From Chitinophagaceae bacterium (GTDB lineage Bacteria; Bacteroidota; Bacteroidia; Chitinophagales; Chitinophagaceae), in contig JANINS010000004.1 in NCBI GenBank assembly GCA_024508725.1, positions 700,163 to 764,162 on the forward strand: a stretch of 64,000 nucleotides of DNA, read 5' to 3'. The position numbers and the translations under genes were made by a program. This document shows positions 9,568 through 18,600 of the stretch, piece after piece. The number at the start of each line of letters is the position of its first letter. Position 1 is the stretch's first letter. Below the pieces are notes generated by a model. The model searched no databases. It was not told where the DNA came from and saw only the letters and a list, made by a program, of their open reading frames with translations.

Positions 9568-11175
9568 TTAGTTTTCAAGTTTTATGATCACACCTTCGTC
9601 GCCACTTAAATTGATATTGTTTCCAACTTTTTCTCCTTCCAGTTCAGGAATGGTAGCAAGAATGACCTCACCATTAATATGAATGTTTTTTGGTGAAAAA
9701 TAGCATGGCTTATGACTGAGATTTAATACAATGAGAAACCTGCTTTCACCTTCAGCTTCTCTTATGAAAGATATTACCTGTGGGTCTGCATGAACAGGAA
9801 CATAGTTTCCTGCTTTTAAAGAAATTTCCTGCTGTCGTAGTGCGATCAGTTTTTTATAGAAAGTGAGCATTGAATGGCTGTCATTCTTCTGCGCTTCCAC
9901 ATTAATGCGTTTATAACTTTTATCAACCCTTAACCAGGGTTTGGTTTGAGAGAAACCTGAATGATCACTTGCATCCCATTGCATTGGAGTTCTTGCCGGA
10001 TCACGGCTCAGGTTTTTATCAGGCATGTTTAATCCCTGCGGATCCTGCACTTCTTCAAAAGGAATAGGAACATCCGTCATCCCCAATTCATCTCCATAAT
10101 AAATCGTTGGTGTTCCTCTGAGTGTTAGCAACAACATTGCAGCAACTTTTGCCTGTTGCAAACCAACCCTGCTTGTGATCCTTGGCTGGTCATGATTTCC
10201 CAACACCCAGTTTGGCCATCCCTGGTCTGGAAGTGAGCCTTCGTATTGATCGATGGCGGCTCCGATCTCTCTTGCATTCCATTGAAGTGACAGCAATTGA
10301 AAATTAAAAGGAAGATGAGCACCGTTATTATCTGCACCATAATAAGCAACAAGCTTATGTATCGGCAGGTATATCTCACCGATCATCATTCGTTCATTGT
10401 AAGAGTCGAGCAGCTTACGCATTTTGTGAACGATGTCGTGTACTTCGGGCTGATCGGTAGAGTAGTAGGGAAGCAACTGTTCATAAGTTGCCATGTGTTG
10501 CTGGTAATCATGATTTGGCGGATTGTCTCTCAGCTTATCATCCTTGATCATGTGCCACATCACATCAATTCTAAATCCATCTACACCTTTGTCGAGCCAG
10601 AACTTCATCATGCTCAACATTGCTTCCTGTACTTCCGGGTTACGCCAGTTGAGGTCGGGTTGCTCTTTTAAAAAAGCGTGATAATAATATTGTTGAGTGT
10701 CTTCATCCCATTCCCATCCTGATCCACCAAAAACACTGAGCCAGTTGTTGGGTGGTGAACCATCATCTTTTGCATCTCTCCAGATGTACCAATCTCTTTT
10801 CGGATTTTCTTTTGATGATTTTGATTCTAAGAACCACGGATGTTGATCTGAAGTATGGTTGGGAACAAAATCAAGTATCAGTTTCATTCCACGGTTGTGT
10901 ACTTCTGTCAACAACCGGTCGAAGTCGGTCATGCTTCCGAACAATGGATGTATATCTATATAGTCCGAGATATCATAACCATAATCTGCCATTGGCGAAG
11001 GATAGATAGGAGAAATCCAAATCGCTGTGATGCCTAACCATTGCAGGTAATCCAATCGTTGCATGATGCCCTGCAAGTCTCCAATGCCGTCTCCGTTACT
11101 GTCTTGAAATGATCGTGGATAGATCTGGTAAATAACACCGTCCTGCCACCAAAGATGTTTTTTGTTGTCTTCCAT
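9568..11175 (-). CDS. GH13 alpha-glucosidase / oligo-1,6-glucosidase family
   Basis: A 535-residue GH13 enzyme and first gene of the trehalose/glycogen operon. I start it at the ATG at 11175 (MEDNKKHLWWQDGVIYQIYP), because the family begins at this WWQDGVIYQIYPRSF motif; a 16-codon upstream extension carries no recognisable signal. QDSNGDGIGDLQGI is the calcium-loop region of oligo-1,6-glucosidases and alpha-glucosidases. Catalytic motifs are FVPNHTSDQHPWF, GFRIDVMWHM (nucleophile Asp), IGEIYLP (Glu) and LGNHDQPRI (Asp). It probably hydrolyses malto- or isomalto-oligosaccharides. Trehalose synthase (TreS) or trehalose hydrolase are related alternatives, but the sequence reads more like alpha-glucosidase. 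Substrate specificity is inferred only. Confidence 0.85.
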   Translation of the reverse strand: MEDNKKHLWWQDGVIYQIYPRSFQDSNGDGIGDLQGIMQRLDYLQWLGITAIWISPIYPSPMADYGYDISDYIDIHPLFGSMTDFDRLLTEVHNRGMKLILDFVPNHTSDQHPWFLESKSSKENPKRDWYIWRDAKDDGSPPNNWLSVFGGSGWEWDEDTQQYYYHAFLKEQPDLNWRNPEVQEAMLSMMKFWLDKGVDGFRIDVMWHMIKDDKLRDNPPNHDYQQHMATYEQLLPYYSTDQPEVHDIVHKMRKLLDSYNERMMIGEIYLPIHKLVAYYGADNNGAHLPFNFQLLSLQWNAREIGAAIDQYEGSLPDQGWPNWVLGNHDQPRITSRVGLQQAKVAAMLLLTLRGTPTIYYGDELGMTDVPIPFEEVQDPQGLNMPDKNLSRDPARTPMQWDASDHSGFSQTKPWLRVDKSYKRINVEAQKNDSHSMLTFYKKLIALRQQEISLKAGNYVPVHADPQVISFIREAEGESRFLIVLNLSHKPCYFSPKNIHINGEVILATIPELEGEKVGNNINLSGDEGVIIKLEN

Positions 11176-11258
11176 GTTTTTGCAAAGCTTAAGCTTGAAG
11201 TTTGGCACGAGCATGTGCAACAAACCGGCTACTAGTGTGCAAAAACCAAACCGTTGAG

Positions 11259-11297
11259 AGAATTTGAAATTGGAGGTTTAGAATTTGAAATTAGAGG
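11259..11297. repeat. short direct repeat, AGAATTTGAAATTRGAGG x2
   Basis: Two 18-base copies differing at one position lie 21 bp apart (11259-11276 and 11280-11297) in the 256-bp gap between the GH13 gene and the CNNM gene. The 15-mer GTTTAGAATTTGAAA within it (11276-11290) recurs, reverse-complemented, at 53412-53426, also beside a copy of the dispersed repeat. Apart from these repeats I see nothing in this gap. Confidence 0.6.
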
Positions 11298-11343
11298 CTG
11301 ACATTTATGCTCGATGCCGGATCTTAAGCTGCTGATTGAAAAG

Positions 11344-11385
11344 TTGCAGTACAAGAGTGCGACGCAACGAAGTTGAAGAAGTGAA
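11344..11385 (+). repeat. dispersed intergenic repeat, copy 1 (GTGCGACGCAAC class)
   Basis: Contains GCAGTACAAGAGTGCGACGC followed by AACGAAGTTGAAGAAG. It shares the GTACAAG...GACrCAACGrAAG core with six other intergenic sites in the window (28103, 30661, 44755, 51006, 53446, 57349). It lies between the start of the GH13 gene and the end of the CNNM gene. Confidence 0.65.
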
Positions 11386-11431
11386 GAAGCTCGGACAATT
11401 TCAAATAAAAAATATCAAATGTCAAAATGGT

Positions 11432-12724
11432 TTAGTCCATGTTTTCTTTGATCTCTTCAGGAATGGTGACAAGTACTTTGTCGATCCGGTGACCATCCAT
11501 ATCCATGATCTCGAATTTTACTTCTTTCCATTCGAGTTTATCTCCCGGAGCCGGGATTCTTTGCATTTCGTGGAGAATAAAACCAGCGACAGTATCAAAA
11601 TCGCCTTCACCTTCATTCATCCATTCTGTTTTATTTAAACGGCTGAGCAGATCATAAAAAGGAAGCTGGCCGTCTACGAGATAAGTGCCATCTTCTCTTT
11701 CAACAATCTCATAATCTTCATCACCGGTTTCAGGAGTATCACCAACGATTGCTTCGAGAATATCGAAGAAAGTGATCATTCCTTCAACGCTTCCGTATTC
11801 ATCAACGATAAAGCAATAGTGTGCTTTTGTTTTTTTGAATAGTTCAAGTACCTGGTAAGCTGAGTTATTTTCAGGAACATACATTGCCGGTTTCATCACC
11901 TCGGCAATTGGCGTTTTAGGTTTCGCCAGATAAATATCTTTTATTGCAACAATTCCTTTTATGTTATCGATGTTGCCTTCACAAACAGGGTAAACAGTAT
12001 GTGTGTCTTCTGTAATGATTGGTCGTGCCTGTTCAACAGTGATGGTAGTATCGAGCCAGATGATATCACTCCGGTGCGTCATTAATGAAGTGATGTTCCT
12101 GTCGCCAAGATGAAAAACTCTTTCGATGATCTCCTGTTCCGCTTCTTCGATAGCACCATGTTCGGTTCCTTCGCTGATGATGGCTTTGATCTCTTCTTCA
12201 GTAACAGAGTTATCTGAGCCTTTAAGATTAAAGAGCTTGACAATAACGTTTGTTGATTTTGTGAGTAACCAGATAAAAGGATGTGTGAGCCATGATACGA
12301 CTCTCATTGGTTTCGCTACATTCTTTGCAATTTTTTCCGGACTGTTTAAACCGATCCTTTTGGGAAGCAGTTCACCTAAAACCAATGATAAGTAAGTAAC
12401 GAGAATAACTACGATGGCAGTTGATAATCCGCTACTGTATTGGGCAATAGCCGGGAATTGTTCCAGCCAGACTTTTATATCATCTGTGATTTTTTGTCCG
12501 GAATAAATACCCGTTAAAATACCGATGAGTGTTATTCCTATCTGAACAGTAGAAAGAAATGTATCGGGATGATTGGCAAGTTCAAGTGCTTCTTTTGCTT
12601 TTTGATCTCCTTTGGCAGCCTGCGTTTCCAGTCTTGCTTTCCTGGCAGATACGAGTGCAATCTCTGCCATTGAAAAAAGCCCGTTCAAAAGAATAAGTCC
12701 GATAATGATCAGTATCTCAGCCAT
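11432..12724 (-). CDS. CNNM/CorC-HlyC family membrane protein with CBS pair
   Basis: A 430-residue integral membrane protein with the domain order of the CNNM/TlyC/YtfL family. A DUF21 membrane domain (~1-185; MAEILIIIGLILLNGLFSMAEIALV and AIVVILVTYLSLVLGELLPKR) is followed by a CBS pair (~205-330; LMTHRSDIIWLD, VCEGNIDNIKGIVAIKDI, YCFIVDEYGSVEGMIT) and a C-terminal CorC_HlyC domain (~345-425; YLVDGQLPFYDL, VAGFILHEMQRIPAPGD). Members are called hemolysins for historical reasons, but are now linked to magnesium or other cation export and resistance. No operon partner is evident. Length is normal. Confidence 0.92.
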   Translation of the reverse strand: MAEILIIIGLILLNGLFSMAEIALVSARKARLETQAAKGDQKAKEALELANHPDTFLSTVQIGITLIGILTGIYSGQKITDDIKVWLEQFPAIAQYSSGLSTAIVVILVTYLSLVLGELLPKRIGLNSPEKIAKNVAKPMRVVSWLTHPFIWLLTKSTNVIVKLFNLKGSDNSVTEEEIKAIISEGTEHGAIEEAEQEIIERVFHLGDRNITSLMTHRSDIIWLDTTITVEQARPIITEDTHTVYPVCEGNIDNIKGIVAIKDIYLAKPKTPIAEVMKPAMYVPENNSAYQVLELFKKTKAHYCFIVDEYGSVEGMITFFDILEAIVGDTPETGDEDYEIVEREDGTYLVDGQLPFYDLLSRLNKTEWMNEGEGDFDTVAGFILHEMQRIPAPGDKLEWKEVKFEIMDMDGHRIDKVLVTIPEEIKENMD

Positions 12725-12815
12725 AAATAGTTATGCAAACATAGTTAATACAACAATTATGCTATCAGCTATTTACATTATGCTGCAGTTGTATTGCTTT
12801 TAAGAAGCATTTGAG

Positions 12816-14246
12816 TTATGATGTGGTTATGAGTCCGGTTTCTGCGATAACAGACATTTCCTGGTAGCTTTCATAATCGGTATTTACATTCCAGAGATCA
12901 TGACCGGCATTATTGAGAATGTTCTCTGCCGCAAGAATTCCCATCAATATAGAATGATCCTGGTTATTATACTTAAATGCTCCATAGCGACCAATGCAAT
13001 AAAGATTCGGAACTGATTTGAGGTAATCTATAACCGGTGCCAAAGCTTCTTTATAGCCTTTGTGATAAACAGGGTAGCAGCGAGGTACACGGTGGATATA
13101 ACTGTCAATGATCTTATGTCCTTGCAATAATCCCGTTTTCCTGATCTCTTTTGTAGCGAGTTTGGTGAGTGTTTCATCTGAGGCTGTCCAAACATCATCT
13201 TCATCATAACACCAATATTCCAATGTAAGGATTGTATTATTGCTGTCTTTATTGATATCAGGAATCCAGTTTCGGAAATTGGTGATCCGTCCCATTTGCA
13301 CATCAGGTTCCTGAACATACAACCAGTTATCTGGAAAAAGATGTGTTCCCTCAACATGCAGATACACCAGTATAGTATTTCTGAATTTTAACTGACTTAC
13401 TGCCTGCTTTACTTCTTCTGTTGCTGTTGGGAGTTGTTTCACCATCAACGTAAGCGGCATTGATGAAAGCACCAGGTCATACTCATGAAATGCTCCATCC
13501 ATGGTATATAAACCATTCACCGAGCCATGTTCATTTTGCGAAACCGCTTTTACAGGAGTACTTAAATAGATGTGGCTACCTTTTGCAAGAATAGCATCCT
13601 TCATCTTTTCATACACCATTCCTGTACCTTTTACAGGATAAGCGAATTTTGATACGAGTGTATTGTGTTTATTTTTTGGACGTGTGAAAGCATGTTTTAC
13701 AGCTTCACTTAAAGAGAACTTCTTGATGCGTTGTGCGGCAAAATCTGCATCAAGTTCATTACACGGAATGCCCCAAAGTTTTTCGCTATAGCTTTTGAAA
13801 AATATTTCGAACAAGCGTTTTCCAAACCTGCTGGTGACCCAGTATTCAAAAGAATTGTCGTTATGAGGAGGGGAGACACGTGTGCTAAAATAACTCTGCA
13901 TGGACCGAACTACCTCAAGAGCACCTAATTTTTTGAGCGCATCAGTAGCTTTGAGAGGATACTGGAAAAATTTTCCTTTATAATAGATCCTTGTAAGTCG
14001 GTCTACCAGTTTATAATCCTTACCCACTACTTCAAGCCATAATTCGTTGATCTGTTTATCCTGGCTAAAAAATCTATGTGGGCCAAGATCAACTAACTGA
14101 TCCCAGAGCTCAAGGGTTTTACACATTCCTCCAACTGCATCGGAAGCTTCGTATACATCAACCTGTTGACCATTTTTGGAAAGACAGTATGCAGCAGTTA
14201 ATCCGGCAGGTCCGGCTCCAATGATCGCAATTCTTTTACCGCTCAT
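12816..14246 (-). CDS. NAD(P)/FAD-dependent oxidoreductase (amine oxidase/UGM-like)
   Basis: A 476-residue flavoprotein. The start at 14246 (MSGKRIAIIGAGPAGLTAAY) places the FAD-binding GxGxxG Rossmann motif at the very N-terminus; an upstream in-frame Met adds six residues with no support. VGGMCKTLELWDQLVDLGPHRF resembles the FAD-contact region of the UDP-galactopyranose mutase / protoporphyrinogen-oxidase-like proteins common in polysaccharide clusters. GRYGAFKYNNQDHSILMGILAA near the C-terminus is the closing FAD motif of the family. It could rearrange or oxidise a nucleotide sugar or an isoprenoid, but the substrate cannot be told. It follows the REC-kinase gene by 41 bp on the same strand. 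Confidence 0.82.
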   Translation of the reverse strand: MSGKRIAIIGAGPAGLTAAYCLSKNGQQVDVYEASDAVGGMCKTLELWDQLVDLGPHRFFSQDKQINELWLEVVGKDYKLVDRLTRIYYKGKFFQYPLKATDALKKLGALEVVRSMQSYFSTRVSPPHNDNSFEYWVTSRFGKRLFEIFFKSYSEKLWGIPCNELDADFAAQRIKKFSLSEAVKHAFTRPKNKHNTLVSKFAYPVKGTGMVYEKMKDAILAKGSHIYLSTPVKAVSQNEHGSVNGLYTMDGAFHEYDLVLSSMPLTLMVKQLPTATEEVKQAVSQLKFRNTILVYLHVEGTHLFPDNWLYVQEPDVQMGRITNFRNWIPDINKDSNNTILTLEYWCYDEDDVWTASDETLTKLATKEIRKTGLLQGHKIIDSYIHRVPRCYPVYHKGYKEALAPVIDYLKSVPNLYCIGRYGAFKYNNQDHSILMGILAAENILNNAGHDLWNVNTDYESYQEMSVIAETGLITTS

Positions 14247-14287
14247 AAAGCGATAAAAATACAATCAGAAAGCATACACCCAACTTA

Positions 14288-15622
14288 TTATTGAGAGGCC
14301 ACTGTTTTTTGAGCCGGAGATTGAGGAACTTCATCCAGTTTAATACGTTCCGGAATGGTGATGGTGAAAGTTGAGCCTTCGTTCAAAGCACTTTCTGCAG
14401 TAATAAAGCCACTATGTTTTTCTATGATCTTTTTACAGATGGATAGGCCGATACCGGTTCCTTCAAAATCATGATAACTATGTAAGCGTTTGAATACTAC
14501 AAATATTTCTTTGGCATATTTGGGATCGAAGCCAATTCCATTGTCCCTGAAATTGATCTGGAAATAGCTATCGTTTGGCAGTTTTTTATTTAATCCAAAT
14601 ATTTCAGCACCAGAACGACGTGTGCCCGTAATAATGATCTGTGGAGGCACTCCATCTTTTGAAAACTTGAGCGAATTACTGATCAGGTTCTGGAAAACCT
14701 GCCTCATCTGGCTTGGAATGGCCCAAATGGTTGGCAAATTCTCTTCAATCTGTATGGTTGCATTTCGTTTTTGTACTTCCATCTCAACATCACTCAAAAC
14801 ATCTTTAAGAATATGGTTGAGATCTGTTTTTTCGAAGCCATAATTATCGTTGGTGTAACGGGAGAATTTAAGCAGGTCGTTGATCAACTGGTGCATTCGT
14901 TCAGATGATTTTACGATCTTCTGCAGGTATCCATCTGCTTCTTCGTTCAACACTGGTTTACAGTTCGTAGCCAGTTTATCACTGAAGATGAGGATCTTTC
15001 TTAAAGGCTCCTGCAAATCATGCGACGCAACGTAGGCAAACCTGTCCAATTCTTCAATCGTTGCTTTTAGCTGGTCGTTATTTTCGAGCAATTGAAGGTT
15101 AAGTTTTTTTATCTTCTGTTCAGAAAGTTTCCTGTCCTCCACCTCTTTTTGCAGATTGCGGTTCATGGAGATGAGCTTTCGCTCCTGCATCATCAGTTGA
15201 TAATTCTTCCTGTATAGCTCAGCAAACACACTTACTTTATACCGAAGCAGGTCTGGATCTATGGGTTTGTAGATATAATCCACACCACCCATTTTATAAC
15301 CTTCATAAGCCTGCTCTTCACCGTAATGATGTGCTGTGATGAAGATGATCGGGATATGTTTCAGCTTTTCTCTTTCATAGATAAGCGTAGCTGTTTCAAA
15401 ACCGTTCATTTCAGGCATCTGAACGTCCATAAGGATCAAACTAAAATCCCATTCAGCTAAAAGAATCTTTAAAGCTGCACGACCTGAATTCGCTTTTACT
15501 ATCTTATATCCATCTCTTTCCAGGATAGATTCGAGGGAGAACAAATTGTCCTCCCTGTCGTCTACTACAAGAATTTTCACGATCGAATTCAGATCTTTAT
15601 TATCAGTGTTATTCAACTCCAT
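14288..15622 (-). CDS. REC-histidine kinase hybrid
   Basis: A 444-residue soluble signalling protein with reversed order: an N-terminal receiver domain (~14-135; acidic pair VVDDRED, phospho-acceptor Asp66 in LILMDVQMPEM, Lys in YIYKPIDP), a coiled coil (~140-195), then a HisKA domain with His201 in YVASHDLQEPLRKI and an HATPase domain (~300-430; N box FQNLISNSLKFS, G1 FRDNGIGFDP, G2 GTGIGLSICKKI). With no membrane segment or sensor domain, it probably takes its signal by phosphorylation of its REC domain, plausibly from the giant hybrid kinase encoded 11 bp upstream. It has no DNA-binding output. The HDLQEPLRKI box is the phytochrome-like type of HisKA. Confidence 0.93.
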   Translation of the reverse strand: MELNNTDNKDLNSIVKILVVDDREDNLFSLESILERDGYKIVKANSGRAALKILLAEWDFSLILMDVQMPEMNGFETATLIYEREKLKHIPIIFITAHHYGEEQAYEGYKMGGVDYIYKPIDPDLLRYKVSVFAELYRKNYQLMMQERKLISMNRNLQKEVEDRKLSEQKIKKLNLQLLENNDQLKATIEELDRFAYVASHDLQEPLRKILIFSDKLATNCKPVLNEEADGYLQKIVKSSERMHQLINDLLKFSRYTNDNYGFEKTDLNHILKDVLSDVEMEVQKRNATIQIEENLPTIWAIPSQMRQVFQNLISNSLKFSKDGVPPQIIITGTRRSGAEIFGLNKKLPNDSYFQINFRDNGIGFDPKYAKEIFVVFKRLHSYHDFEGTGIGLSICKKIIEKHSGFITAESALNEGSTFTITIPERIKLDEVPQSPAQKTVASQ

Positions 15623-15633
15623 GTAATCCTATC

Positions 15634-18600
15634 TTATTTATACAGCCAAACTCTCATCAGCGATAACAACTGATCCATTTTCACTGGTTTAGTAATGTAA
15701 TCAGATGCACCTGCTTCGATACATTTTTCCCTGTCACCCTTCATCGCTTTCGCTGTTACGGCAATGATAGGAAGATTACTGTTCTTATGTTCACGTCTGA
15801 TCTTTCCGGTTGTTTCGTAACCATCCATTTCCGGCATCATGATATCCATCAGTACAATGTCGATTCCATCATTTTCCCTTAGGATATTGATCGCTTCCTG
15901 TCCACTTTCTGCTGTGATCGCTTTGATGTTATGACGCTCAAATGCAGTTGTTAATGCAAAGAGATTTCTTACATCATCATCCACTACAAGCACTGTTTTA
16001 TTCGCCAGCACATCTTCTCTTGATCTCAGATCTTCGATCAGTTTTCTCTTCTCCTGCGGAAGATCTTTATGACAAAGGTGCATGTGCAACACTGCTTCTT
16101 CGAGCAAGAGTTCAAGTGAGTTAACACTCTTCAGCAATATCCTGTTTGCATACTGCTTCAGTTGTGTTTTCTCTTTTGGATTGAAATCTTTTGCCGAGTA
16201 GATCAACACAGGTGTCATTGCTAATTTCTTCAGATCGTTGATCTGCGTTAAGAATTCCATTCCACCAATATCAGGTAGCATGTAATCTACGATGATACAA
16301 TCGTAAGAATTCTCTTTTAGTAATTCCAATCCATGCTGACCTGTAGAAGCGATCTGGATATCGATCTGGTCTGGAGCAGCCAGGATCTTTGCCATTTGTG
16401 ATGAATCGAGTTCGTTGTCTTCTACAAGCAACAGCTTCTTAGGTTTGCGGTTGTTGTAGTCAACGATATCATCAAACAGAACAGATAAGGCTTCATTCTT
16501 CAAAGGCTTCAGGTGGAAACTTCTAGCACCACGTTGCATTGCCAGTAACCTGTTCTCTTCACCGGAGATCAGGTGTACAGGAATGTGACGAAGGTTTACA
16601 TCATTTTTGAAGAGATCAAGTATCTTCCAGCCACTGGCATCAGGTAATTTAACGTCTAATGTTACAGCGATCGGACTAAAACGGTTGGTAAGTTCGAATA
16701 CTTCGCCGAAGTGTGTTGCTACCACGATCTTCAGCTCCATTTCATGAGCCTTTTCTACCATGATCTTCGCAAAACGAACATCATCTTCAACTACCAACAC
16801 CACTTTATCGCCACTGTTGATCATGTTTCTGTCGTCACCAACTTCATTAATGATCTCGTTGATGGCATCCAGGTCTCTTTCAGGCAATTTTACTGTTGGT
16901 ACAGATTGAATGGCTGAAGAGTCTGCAGTATCTAACTTATATTCTGTAACGGTTAAGCTGCTTTGCTTTTCTTTCTTAACGTTGTTTGGATTATAGTCGA
17001 TAGGGAGGAAGAGGGTAAACGTACTACCTCTGCCTGGCTCTGAATCAAGTTCGATAGATCCACCCAACAGGTCGGCAAGACCTCTTGAGATCGACAATCC
17101 AAGACCAGTACCACCATATTTTCTCGAAGTAGATCCTTCTGCTTGCTGGAATGCTTCGAAGATGATGTTTTGTTTGTCTTTAGAGATACCGATACCGGTG
17201 TCTTTGATCTCGAATGCAACGACACGGCCTGCATTATCAAGATTAGAATACAATCCTTTCCAGTTCTTGTTAGCCTCGTATATCCTGAGTTTTACTTCAC
17301 CTTTCTCAGTAAACTTGAATGCATTTGAAAGAAGGTTTTTCAGGATCTGGTTCAAACGCTGGATATCTGTTTCCAAACTATCCGGTAGGCTCTTATCCAT
17401 TTCAATGTTGAACTTGAGATTCTTATTTTCAGAAACGTGTTTGAAAGTAGTTTCTACGAAAGAAGTGATCTCGTTGAATCGAACATTGATAAAGTCTGTA
17501 GAGATATAACCAGATTCGATCTTACTTAAGTCGAGAATATCATTGATCAGTTGGATAAGGTCATCACCACAAGAGTGAATGGTTTTCGCATACCTGATCT
17601 GTTTCTCTGTTAAGTTACCTTCGTGGTTCTCATACAACTGCTGCGCAAGAATTAAGAGTGAGTTCAACGGAGTACGCAACTCATGCGACATGTTTGCAAG
17701 GAACTCAGACTTATACTTAGAAGTAAGTTGTAACTGCTCTGCTTTTTCTTCGAGTGAGCGACGAGCTTCTTCCACCTCTTTGTTCTTCGCTTCCACTTCT
17801 TCTTTTTGCTTAACAAGAAGGTGAGCTTTATCCTGTAACTCTTCATTGGTTCTTCTCAACTCATCTGTCAATGACTGAGACTGCTCGAGAAGTTCCTCTG
17901 TTCTTGAGTTGGTTTCGATCGTGTTCAATACGATACCGATAGACTCTGTCAACTGGCTTAAGAAGTCCAAGTGAATATCAGAGAACTGGCCAAACGATGC
18001 AAGTTCAATTACAGCTTTGATATCTGTTTCAAACAACACCGGAAGTACAATTACCGAAACCGGTGCAGCTTCACCCAAACCAGAACCGATCTTGATATAT
18101 TCTTTAGGAACGTTCGTTAATAGAATTCTTTCTTTTTCAACGGCACATTGTCCAACAAGACCCTGACCTAAGGCAAATTCCCTGTTTGCAACCTGCTCTT
18201 CACCATATGCATAAGATGAGAAGAGTTTGAGTTTTTTGTTCTCCAGATTTTCATCCTGCTCAAGAATGTAGAACATACCTTGTTGAGCGTTTACTACCTG
18301 TGCAAGCTCTGAAAGAATACGCCTTGTTACCGTTGAAAGATCTTTCTGACCCTGCAACATCTGCGTGAACTTCGCAAGGTTCGATTTCAACCAGTCCTGC
18401 TCCTGGTTACGGAGTGTTGTTTCTTTCAGGTTAGCGATCATCTGGTTGATGGTATCTTTCAATTCTTCCACCTCACCTTTCGCTTCCACACGGATCATCT
18501 GTGTAAGATCACCTTTTGTTACCGCTGATGCCACTTCAGAGATGGCACGTACCTGTGTAGTAAGGTTCTCTGCCAACTGGTTTACGTTCTCGGTAAGGTT

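Noticed and set aside
9568-11175. Trehalose synthase TreS.
   Set aside because: The motifs and length fit alpha-glucosidase/oligo-1,6-glucosidase better, and there is no maltokinase partner; the possibility is kept only as a remark.
11336-11638. A 100-codon plus-strand frame beginning in the dispersed repeat and running antisense into the CNNM gene.
   Set aside because: Its composition is that of an antisense shadow of the CorC_HlyC region; no start or signal supports it.
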